Shown piece by piece: positions 1 through 5,710 of a stretch of 8,553 nt of DNA (its first letter is position 1; every line of letters begins with the position of its first letter). Under the pieces are notes generated by a model that was given only the letters and a program-made list of their open reading frames with translations, did not search any database and had not been told where the DNA came from. The translations under genes were made by a program, and so were the position numbers. Source of the stretch: JBJSXF01 sp046086225 (lineage in GTDB: Bacteria; Actinomycetota; Acidimicrobiia; IMCC26256; PALSA-610). Location of the stretch: NCBI GenBank assembly GCA_046086225.1, contig JBJSXF010000181.1:1-8553 (forward strand), given 5' to 3'.

Positions 1-73
1 GTCGAGACCCCGATGCTGAACGGGTCGTGCATCCGACTCGACGCCGGCCAGCGTTTCGCCCCGAAGTAGGCGC

Positions 74-98
74 CCGGTCGGGGCCGATGCCCGACCGG
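74..98. terminator. Candidate hairpin, possibly terminator of an upstream gene
   Basis: A perfect 9-bp stem pairs 74-82 (CCGGTCGGG) with 90-98 (CCCGACCGG) around a 7-base loop. There is no T-tract. A third copy of the sequence at 120-127 (CCGGTCGG) could compete for 91-98. It could be a GC-rich terminator for a gene left of the window or part of a structured RCC1 leader. GC-rich DNA produces such stems by chance, so confidence is low. Confidence 0.3.
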
Positions 99-173
99 AG
101 CGGCCCGGGCGGCAATGAGCCGGTCGGTCCCGTGCGTCGAGGCTCGGGTCGTGCCATCATCGTGCCCGGAATC

Positions 174-233
174 CGCCACCCGTTCCGGGTGGCGCCTGTC
201 GTCCCCGCCCGGAACGGGTGGGGCAGCCCCCAC
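174..233. repeat. Nested, mutually exclusive inverted repeats in the RCC1 leader
   Basis: Three perfect pairings overlap. A local hairpin pairs 174-182 with 186-194 (9 bp, 3-base loop). A longer pairing joins 176-189 to 208-221 (14 bp, loop 190-207). A third joins 218-223 (GTGGGG) to 228-233 (CCCCAC) with a 4-base loop, ending at the base before the Shine-Dalgarno. The first and second cannot coexist, and the second and third share bases 218-221. This is the arrangement expected of an attenuator or a translation-gating leader. It could also be a protein-binding operator, since CCCGTTCCGGG at 179-189 recurs inverted at 208-218. The pairings are visible; a role is inferred. Confidence 0.4.
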
Positions 234-238
234 GGAGG
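234..238 (+). promoter_or_regulatory. Shine-Dalgarno of the RCC1 gene
   Basis: GGAGG lies 4 bases before the GTG at 243. It decides the start: the codons that follow encode a typical signal peptide, whereas the upstream in-frame extension does not look coding. Confidence 0.65.
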
Positions 239-242
239 ACCC

Positions 243-2513
243 GTGACCAGGAAGCAGACGACCCGCATCGCGCTCGCGTTCGGTCTCGCCGCCGTGCTCG
301 CAGTCGCCGAGATCGCTCCGGTGGCGAGCGGCGCCGGCGGCCCGATCAAGGGAGCGATGGTCAAGGCCGGCCGGAACCCCGGCGGGGACTACGCCGGTAA
401 CGCGAGCAACGGCGCCGGACACTCGTGCGCACCCACCTCGGGGGGCACCGTTCGCTGCTGGGGCGCCAACACTGCGGGGCAGCTCGGCAATAACAGCTCG
501 GCCCCGTCGCTCACCCCGGTCACCGTCGCCAACCTCACTGCAGCACGATCCGTCGCGTCCGGGTCCTCCCACTCGTGCGCGGTGCTCACCACCGGATCGG
601 TGCAGTGCTGGGGATCCAACACCTACGGCCAACTCGGCAACGGCACGACCGTGAACTCGCCGGTACCGGTCACCGTCTCGGGCATCACCTCGGCCGTGGC
701 CGTTGCCGCCGGATCGAGCTCCTCGTGCGCCCTGCTCGCCTTCGGGAGCATCCGCTGCTGGGGTCGCAACGAATCGGGTCAGCTCGGCAACAACTCGGTC
801 GCCTCGGCCTCTTCGCCGGTCACGGTTTCGGGCATCACCACCGCAGTCGCGGTCGCCGCCCGCAGCTCGCACACCTGCGCGCTCCTGAGCGGCGGCACGC
901 TCCGGTGCTGGGGCGCCAACAGCAACGGCCAACTCGGCAACAACTCCACGACCAACTCGCTCATCCCCGTCGTCGTGAGCGGGATCAGCAACGCCACGGC
1001 GATCTCACCCGGCAACACCCACACGTGCGCACTCCTCGCCGACGGCACCCTGCGCTGCTGGGGGGGCAACGCCGACGGCCAGCTCGGTAACGGCACCACC
1101 ACGAACTCGCTGACCCCGGTCACGGTGTCGGGCATCGCGAACGCCCTCACGATCAGCGCCACCTTCGGAACGACCTGCGCGCTGCTCGGCAACGGCACGG
1201 CCCGCTGCTGGGGAGCCAACTCCAGCGGGCAACTCGGCAACGGCACGACCACGAGCTCGTCGAGCCCGGTAACCGTGACCGGAGTCGCCAACGCCGTCAC
1301 CGTCAACCTCGGAGTGGCCCACGGGTGCGCACGGCTGGCGGGCGGCGGGGCCAAGTGCTGGGGAAGCAACAACAACGGCCAGCTCGGCAACAACACCACG
1401 ACGAACGCCAGCACCCCCGTCGTCGTCTCCGGGTACACCATGGGCGCCAAGGCGGTCGGCCTCGACGGTGGCGAGAGCCACAACTGTGCCGTGCTCGGCA
1501 ACGGCACCGCCCGCTGCTGGGGCGACGACTATTACGGCCAGATCGGCGACGGCGGAAGCCTCCCCGGCATCGACGCCAAAGTCGCCACTGCCGTGACCGG
1601 CCTCTCGGGCGTCGTCGCCGTGAGCGCCGGCGACTACCACTCGTGCGCTCTGCTGGCCGACGGCACGGGCCGCTGCTGGGGGCTCAACAACAACGGGCAG
1701 CTCGGCAACGGCACGATCAACCAGTCGAGCAGTCCGGTCGTCGTGACCGGCCTCGCCAACGCGATAGCGATCTCCGTCGGGCACTACCACTCGTGCGCCC
1801 AGATCACCGACGGAACCGTGCGGTGCTGGGGCTCCAACTTCTCCGGCCAGGTCGGCAGCAACATCGGCACGTACGCGGTGACGCCGGTCACCGTGCCGGG
1901 GCTGACTGCCGCCGGTTCGGTCTCGGCCGGGGGCGCCACGACCTGCGCGGTCATGATCGCAGGCACGGTGAAGTGCTGGGGCAACAACAGCTCCGGCCAG
2001 TTCGGCAACGGCACGACGACGAGCGCAGCGACCTATACGCCCACCACGATGACCGGGATCGCCAATGCGGTGAGTGTCGACTCGGGGATCGGCTCGTACA
2101 CCTGTGTCCGGCTCCTCAACGGCACCGTCAAGTGCACCGGCACGAACGGTGCCGGACAGCTCGGGAACAACTCGGTGGTCGACGCCAGCAGTCCGGTGAA
2201 CGTGCAGGGCCTCACCGACGCCGTCGACGTCTCGACCGGCTCGGGCACGACCTGCGCTCTCCGCCTGAACGGCCTGGTGATGTGCTGGGGCTCCAACGGC
2301 TACGGCCAATACGCGAACGGCGTTACCACGTCGTCCCTCGTCGCCGCCACCACCGCCTACACGTCGGTCGCGTGGATGGCAGTCGGCGGTGTCCACACCT
2401 GCGGAATGGTGACGGGCGGCATGGTGAAGTGCGCCGGGTTCAACGGCCAGGGCGCTCTCGGCAACGGCACGACGACCGACTCGACGAGCCTCGTCACCGT
2501 CTCCGGGATCTGA
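243..2513 (+). CDS. Secreted RCC1-repeat protein, probable double seven-bladed beta-propeller
   Basis: Predicted exported protein of 756 aa. Residues 1-31 form a signal peptide: basic start (TRKQTTR), a hydrophobic Ala/Leu/Val core, then a small-residue cleavage region near VASGA. From residue 62 to the end it is almost entirely RCC1-type repeats of about 50 aa with consensus CWGxNxxGQLGNGTTT, then PVTVSG, then HSCALL.DGTVR. Counting the CxG cores gives 14. The chain opens with a half blade (HSCAPTSGGTVR) and closes with the complementary half, the circular-closure pattern of propellers, so the total is 14 blades or two rings of seven. Each blade has one Cys-x9-Cys pair (C62/C72 through C720/C730), and there are no other cysteines. 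Trp of CWG is lost at C631 (CTG) and C730 (CAG). No membrane anchor or sorting signal is seen, so it is probably released or loosely wall-bound. RCC1 propellers usually bind other proteins; BLIP-II of Streptomyces, a beta-lactamase inhibitor, is a secreted single-ring relative in fold. The partner here is unknown. The start is GTG 243. Confidence 0.88.
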   Translation: MTRKQTTRIALAFGLAAVLAVAEIAPVASGAGGPIKGAMVKAGRNPGGDYAGNASNGAGHSCAPTSGGTVRCWGANTAGQLGNNSSAPSLTPVTVANLTAARSVASGSSHSCAVLTTGSVQCWGSNTYGQLGNGTTVNSPVPVTVSGITSAVAVAAGSSSSCALLAFGSIRCWGRNESGQLGNNSVASASSPVTVSGITTAVAVAARSSHTCALLSGGTLRCWGANSNGQLGNNSTTNSLIPVVVSGISNATAISPGNTHTCALLADGTLRCWGGNADGQLGNGTTTNSLTPVTVSGIANALTISATFGTTCALLGNGTARCWGANSSGQLGNGTTTSSSSPVTVTGVANAVTVNLGVAHGCARLAGGGAKCWGSNNNGQLGNNTTTNASTPVVVSGYTMGAKAVGLDGGESHNCAVLGNGTARCWGDDYYGQIGDGGSLPGIDAKVATAVTGLSGVVAVSAGDYHSCALLADGTGRCWGLNNNGQLGNGTINQSSSPVVVTGLANAIAISVGHYHSCAQITDGTVRCWGSNFSGQVGSNIGTYAVTPVTVPGLTAAGSVSAGGATTCAVMIAGTVKCWGNNSSGQFGNGTTTSAATYTPTTMTGIANAVSVDSGIGSYTCVRLLNGTVKCTGTNGAGQLGNNSVVDASSPVNVQGLTDAVDVSTGSGTTCALRLNGLVMCWGSNGYGQYANGVTTSSLVAATTAYTSVAWMAVGGVHTCGMVTGGMVKCAGFNGQGALGNGTTTDSTSLVTVSGI
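456..2508 (+). repeat. Tandem ~150-bp coding repeats (RCC1 units)
   Basis: The TGC codons opening each CxG core lie at 456, 606, 756, 906, 1056, 1206, 1356, 1515, 1674, 1824, 1974, 2133, 2283 and 2430. The first seven are spaced by exactly 150 bases; later spacings are 159, 159, 150, 150, 159, 150 and 147. The best-conserved DNA is the GQLGNGTTT segment (CTCGGCAACGGCACGAC and close variants recur many times). All length changes are multiples of three, so the array stays open. Confidence 0.85.
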
Positions 2514-2515
2514 TC

Positions 2516-2561
2516 CCGCCTCCCCCGCGACCGGGCCCAGCCCCGACCGGTGCGGAGGCGG
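2516..2561. terminator. Candidate bidirectional terminator between convergent genes
   Basis: CCGCCTCC at 2516-2523 pairs perfectly with GGAGGCGG at 2554-2561. The 30-base loop holds a small 4-bp GGGC/GCCC hairpin at 2533-2543. The structure fills the 50-base gap between the RCC1 stop (2511-2513) and the stop of the minus-strand gene (2564-2566). There is no T-tract and the outer loop is long, so the position is more convincing than the structure. Confidence 0.3.
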
Positions 2562-2563
2562 AA

Positions 2564-3637
2564 TCACTCCCAGGCTTCGAACCGACCCTCGAACTCCAGG
2601 CGGCCGTCTCGCACACGGCCGTAGTGGAGCCAGTCGCCCCGGAACATGCCGTGCTCGTACGGCGCGCACGCGATGTGGGTGCGCGGACCCCCGGTTGCGG
2701 ACGGCATGAACCGAATCGACTCCAGACCGACCTTCAGACCCGGACCGCTCAGGATCGGGGCCCGGAACAGGCCCTCGACGAGCACACGGGCCGTGTCGTA
2801 GGCGAGCACGGGAATCGCGTTCGGCCACATCGGCGGTTCGTGGCCGTAGCGGGCGACGTACGCGTCGCGGAACCGGTCGGCGAGCGGGTTCGTCGGGTCG
2901 AACTGATCGATCCCGACCCAACCCTCGAAGAGATCGAAGCCCATCAAGTACCACATGAACGCCGTGCTCATGATCCGCGGCGGATCCCAGGCGAGCCGGT
3001 CGAGCGCATCGCGCAGCAGGCCCTTGGCCGCGAGCATGCCGTAGCCCATGTAGACGAGCGCGTCGGCACTCGCCTGCCTGAGGTTGTCGAGGTTGGTCGC
3101 CAGGTCGGCCGGACTCTGACTCACCGTCTCCAGCGCCGCGATCGCCACACCGCGCCGCCGACACTCGGTGCGGAAGTACCGGAAGTACTCCTCACCGTTG
3201 GGTGAGTTCTCGCTGAGCACCGCCACCCGAGTGTGGCCGTTGCGCACCAGCCACGCGACGACGAGCGCAGCGTCGCCCCCGCAGTCGCCGTTGCCGAGCC
3301 GGAAGCAGTACTCGCCTCGCAGCCGCTCGGTGCCCGCCCACGAGAGGAGCGGCACCTGAAGTTCGTCGGCGAGCGGCGCAACGGTGATCGCGTTATCGGA
3401 GCTGTAGGCACCGGCGATTCCGATGCACCCCTCGTCGACGAGCGAGCGAAACCCATCGGTCGCGTTCTTCGCCGTCCCGTTCGGCAGCCCGTACTCGCCG
3501 TGAATCACGAACTCGTAGGGCCGGTCGAGTAGTCCGGACTCGACCGCCCGGTCGAAGGCGAGGCGGTGGATCTTGTCGTAGCCGCCCCCGGGACCGTCGA
3601 GACACGCGCCGAGCCAACCGATCCTGATCGGCTCCAT
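2564..3637 (-). CDS. Branched-chain-amino-acid-type substrate-binding protein without signal peptide
   Basis: A 357-aa protein of the type I periplasmic-binding fold (Peripla_BP_6, LivJ/AmiC-like). Residues 3-9 (PIRIGWL) are the first beta strand. There follow a Gly-rich turn (DGPGGGYD, 14-21), a helix, strand YEFVIH (41-46), the segment GIAGAYSSDNAITVAPLADELQVPLLSW (73-100, as in LivJ-type proteins), the second-domain strand HTRVAVLSENSPNGEEYF (135-152) and ADALVYMGYG (191-200). The start is ATG 3637 with GGAGGGG at 3649-3643, 5 bases upstream. The frame continues upstream to 3724, but that stretch is polar and has no hydrophobic signal core, so the protein should stay in the cytoplasm. No permease or ATPase gene of the branched-chain system is adjacent. 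It lies 22 bases after the DUF2804 gene, so the two are probably co-transcribed. A cytosolic ligand sensor (as AmiC is) is one possibility. Fold confidence is high; ligand and role are unknown. Confidence 0.82.
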   Translation of the reverse strand: MEPIRIGWLGACLDGPGGGYDKIHRLAFDRAVESGLLDRPYEFVIHGEYGLPNGTAKNATDGFRSLVDEGCIGIAGAYSSDNAITVAPLADELQVPLLSWAGTERLRGEYCFRLGNGDCGGDAALVVAWLVRNGHTRVAVLSENSPNGEEYFRYFRTECRRRGVAIAALETVSQSPADLATNLDNLRQASADALVYMGYGMLAAKGLLRDALDRLAWDPPRIMSTAFMWYLMGFDLFEGWVGIDQFDPTNPLADRFRDAYVARYGHEPPMWPNAIPVLAYDTARVLVEGLFRAPILSGPGLKVGLESIRFMPSATGGPRTHIACAPYEHGMFRGDWLHYGRVRDGRLEFEGRFEAWE

Positions 3638-3642
3638 CAACG

Positions 3643-3649
3643 CCCCTCC
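3643..3649 (-). promoter_or_regulatory. Shine-Dalgarno fixing the start of the signal-less binding protein
   Basis: On the minus strand GGAGGGG lies 5 bases before ATG 3637, inside the 22-base gap after the DUF2804 stop. It supports ATG 3637 over upstream in-frame codons and therefore supports the lack of a signal peptide. Confidence 0.7.
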
Positions 3650-3659
3650 GCGCGATTGA

Positions 3660-4709
3660 TCACCACTGTTGCCGGGCCTCCTCCGTGAAGCCCTGGATAC
3701 CCGCGAAGTCGAGCCGGACGTCATCCTCGGTCACGAGGAACCCCGACCACGTTCCGAACACCTGGTGGGTCTGACGGGGATCATCCGGGTCCTGCGGGTC
3801 GCCGAGCACCGTGTGCTTGTCGTATCGGGGCATGAGCGTCATCGCGAGCCGACCGGCAGGATCGGTCACCCGCCAGGGTTCGAGCGGGTGGTCCCAGTCG
3901 TACTCCCACAGCAGCTCCGATCCGAGCTTCGTGAGCCGCCCGTCGACGATGACGCCGTTCTCGGTGAAGCCGGTGCCGGCCGTCCACTTCCCGCCGATCT
4001 GGAGGCCGATGACATGACCGTCGCACCGTCCGGCCCCACCGCCCCAGTTCCACCGGATCTCGGCGGGCCACCGGCCCCGGCCGACATCGAGTACACCCCA
4101 CGCGTCCCCGGCCGCACCGCCGATCTCCCACTTCTGCGCTCCGACCCGGAGCTCGCCGGTCGCCGGGCGAGCCTGATGCTTCGAGGTGAAGTTGAACTCC
4201 TCGGCGCTCCACGGAATCACGACGTTCACCGACTCGTGGTCCGGTGGCTGCGCCACGTCGATGACGAACGAGGCCTCGACCCCGGTGCGGTCGAGCCAGC
4301 GCGCCTCGAGCCGGGTTCCTGACCCCGCATCGACCAACGCCAACGAGCAGCGGTTTTCGTCGACCCGCAGCTCCGCACCGCCGACCCGCTCCGGGAATCG
4401 GTAGTCGGCCGGATCGCCGACCGTTGTACCACCGCCCGATGCGCCGGTCGTGAGATCGGCCCACCACACGTCGGCGAACGCCAGGTAGTCGATGTTGGCG
4501 AATACTGCCGAGACGACCACGTCGCCGGCCAGGACCGCCCAGTAATCCCACTGCTTGTTGCGGCCGGGATGCCCGGCCAGGTTGGTGCGATGGAGGGGGA
4601 ACCGCGACCAGCCCCGCGCCGCCGGGTTCAGGGCCCGACCGTCGGGCGTGCACAGGTCGACCGGTGCGGTCAGCTCGGCTTCGTGGGTCGACGGCGGGAG
4701 GTCCGGCAC
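3660..4709 (-). CDS. DUF2804 domain-containing protein
   Basis: A 349-aa protein matching the DUF2804 family along its whole length; the biochemical function is unknown. Visible family features are PVDLCTPDGRALNPAARGWSR (16-36), RTNLAGHPGRNKQWDYW (41-57), ANIDYLAFADVWWADL (71-86), WGVLDVGRGRWP (204-215), RWNWGGG (219-225), QVFGTWSG (316-323) and the C-terminal GFTEEARQQW. The many Trp and Tyr and the alternating beta-rich segments suggest a beta-barrel-like, lipocalin-type body; this is inference. There is no signal peptide or membrane segment. I chose GTG 4709, which places the conserved LTAPVDLC motif near the N-terminus as in relatives and follows a -10-like TAGCCT by 8 bases, suggesting a leaderless message. 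An in-frame GTG at 4793 would add 28 Pro/Gly/Arg-rich residues and overlap the promoter of the divergent transporter. It is the first gene of a two-gene operon with the binding-protein gene. Confidence 0.82.
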   Translation of the reverse strand: MPDLPPSTHEAELTAPVDLCTPDGRALNPAARGWSRFPLHRTNLAGHPGRNKQWDYWAVLAGDVVVSAVFANIDYLAFADVWWADLTTGASGGGTTVGDPADYRFPERVGGAELRVDENRCSLALVDAGSGTRLEARWLDRTGVEASFVIDVAQPPDHESVNVVIPWSAEEFNFTSKHQARPATGELRVGAQKWEIGGAAGDAWGVLDVGRGRWPAEIRWNWGGGAGRCDGHVIGLQIGGKWTAGTGFTENGVIVDGRLTKLGSELLWEYDWDHPLEPWRVTDPAGRLAMTLMPRYDKHTVLGDPQDPDDPRQTHQVFGTWSGFLVTEDDVRLDFAGIQGFTEEARQQW

Positions 4710-4717
4710 GAGTCGGG

Positions 4718-4723
4718 AGGCTA
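4718..4723 (-). promoter_or_regulatory. Candidate -10 box of the DUF2804 operon
   Basis: TAGCCT on the minus strand matches the actinobacterial TANNNT pattern and ends 8 bases before GTG 4709, so transcription could begin at or near the start codon. No Shine-Dalgarno precedes that GTG, which fits leaderless initiation. No -35 match is evident. Confidence 0.4.
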
Positions 4724-4769
4724 CGCGCCATCGGTGGCCCGGCCCCGGACGCCGATCGCCGCGGGGCAG

Positions 4770-4775
4770 TACGCT
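4770..4775 (+). promoter_or_regulatory. Candidate -10 box of the amino-acid transporter operon
   Basis: TACGCT (within CAGTACGCT) fits TANNNT and would start transcription at about 4782, giving a leader of about 29 bases before ATG 4811. No good -35 hexamer is seen. The box lies in the 101-base gap between the divergent genes. Confidence 0.45.
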
Positions 4776-4801
4776 CCCGCCCGGCAATCCCACGATCTCC
4801 C

Positions 4802-4806
4802 GGAGG
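4802..4806 (+). promoter_or_regulatory. Shine-Dalgarno of the binding-lipoprotein gene
   Basis: GGAGG lies 4 bases before ATG 4811 and decides the start, which is confirmed by the lipoprotein signal that follows directly. Confidence 0.75.
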
Positions 4807-4810
4807 CCCG

Positions 4811-5710
4811 ATGCGCACCCGCACCCTCATCCCCAGCCTGCTCACGCTGCTGCTCGTCCTCGGCCTCACCGCCTGCTCGAGCAGCTCGGGGGGCGAGGCC
4901 TCGTCGACCACCACGGCCGCGCCGAAGGAGTGCACGGGCCCGGCTGACGCCTACAGCAAGACGGTCGGCACGGCCGACGACTTCGTGCCGGTCACCGAAG
5001 ACACGCTCACCGTGGTGACGAGCCTCCCCGGCCCGGGCTTCTTCGAGGGCTCCGACGACGACCCCACCGACATCACCTCGGGCTACGAGTACGACATCGC
5101 CAAGAAGATGCAGGAGGCATTCGGCCTCGAGAAGCTCGTGATCCGCAACGAGTCGTTCGACGCGATCGTGGCCGGCCAGGTCTCCGACTACGACGTCGCC
5201 CTCTCCCAGATCTCCATCACCTGCGAGCGGGCCGAGGTCGTCGACTTCTCGGTGCCCTACTTCGAGTCGGACCAGGGCATCCTCGTTCGCAAGGACGCCC
5301 CGATCACCACCCTCGACCAGGTGAAGGCCGCCCAGATCGGCGTGCAGACCGGCACCACGGCCCTCGACCTCCTCGACGGTATCGACCTCGAGAAGCAGCC
5401 CCGCGTCTACCAGCAGCTCCCCGACGGCTTCACCGCCCTCGAGGCCGGCCAAGTCGACGCCTTCGTGGTCGATACCGCCATCGTGCTCGGTCAGGCCGCC
5501 CGTTCCGACGGCCGACTCGCGGTCAGCGCCCAGTTCGCGCAGCCCGGCGGTCCCGACCAGTACGGGGCCATCATCCCGAAGGGCTCGGCGAACGTCGGCG
5601 CGATCAACGCGGCGATCAGCGAGCTGAAGGACAGCGGCGAGCTCGCCACCCTCGCTCGCGAGGACCTCACCGGTGACCCGGCGGCGATCCCGACCATCGC
5701 CGTGAAGTGA
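4811..5710 (+). CDS. Amino-acid ABC transporter, substrate-binding lipoprotein (family 3)
   Basis: A 299-aa extracellular solute-binding protein for a polar amino acid. Residues 1-22 are a lipoprotein signal ending in the lipobox L19-T-A-C22, so the mature protein is lipid-anchored at Cys22. A Ser/Thr/Ala linker (23-37) follows. The family 3 (HisJ/GlnH-like) domain spans about 64-290. Its marks are GYEYDIAKKM (91-100), ISITCERAEVVDFSVPYF (134-151), where R140 sits where the family binds the ligand carboxylate, IGVQTGTTALDLL (176-188), and DAFVVDTAIV (216-225), where D221 is a candidate for binding the amino group. Two further cysteines (C41, C138) may pair. It heads an operon in which the permease starts within its stop codon. 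The ligand cannot be read from sequence; glutamate, glutamine, arginine or similar are all possible. Confidence 0.9.
   Translation: MRTRTLIPSLLTLLLVLGLTACSSSSGGEASSTTTAAPKECTGPADAYSKTVGTADDFVPVTEDTLTVVTSLPGPGFFEGSDDDPTDITSGYEYDIAKKMQEAFGLEKLVIRNESFDAIVAGQVSDYDVALSQISITCERAEVVDFSVPYFESDQGILVRKDAPITTLDQVKAAQIGVQTGTTALDLLDGIDLEKQPRVYQQLPDGFTALEAGQVDAFVVDTAIVLGQAARSDGRLAVSAQFAQPGGPDQYGAIIPKGSANVGAINAAISELKDSGELATLAREDLTGDPAAIPTIAVK

Larger units (their letters stand above)
1..242. other. Non-coding leader region upstream of the RCC1 gene
   Basis: I see no convincing gene here. An open frame runs in from position 27 in phase with the RCC1 gene, but its translation is Arg/Pro/Gly-rich with no recognisable fold. 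It lies ahead of a good Shine-Dalgarno, start and signal peptide at 234-245, so I treat it as untranslated. The stretch carries several perfect inverted repeats, listed separately. No clear TANNNT -10 box was found, so the promoter is unplaced. The gene that lies upstream is not visible. Confidence 0.6.

Noticed and set aside
27..242. A 72-residue N-terminal extension of the RCC1 protein starting at GTG 27
   Set aside because: The GGAGG and GTG at 234-245 lead directly into a signal peptide. The extension would bury that signal and looks non-coding.
456..2432. CRISPR-like or non-coding tandem repeat
   Set aside because: The period is 150 bases, changes occur in multiples of three, and the repeats are coding and diverged. 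They are protein repeats.
1005..3164. A 719-codon open frame on the minus strand across the RCC1 gene and part of the binding-protein gene
   Set aside because: It crosses two real genes. Its translation is Arg/Gly/Ala-rich with no recognisable fold, as expected from high-GC third-position bias and from the 150-base repeat.
1325..3205. A 626-codon plus-strand open frame in another phase of the RCC1 gene
   Set aside because: It is an Arg/Gln-rich shadow of the repeats and runs into the antisense of the next gene. No start signal or domain was seen.
3638..3724. Signal peptide upstream of ATG 3637 for the binding protein
   Set aside because: The in-frame stretch is Ser/Arg-rich with no hydrophobic run and overlaps the end of the DUF2804 gene.
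4710..4793. Longer DUF2804 start at GTG 4793, with GGGAG 3 bases upstream
   Set aside because: The extra 28 residues are Pro/Gly/Arg-rich and precede the usual family N-terminus, and the region contains the likely transporter promoter. It remains possible, but less likely than GTG 4709.
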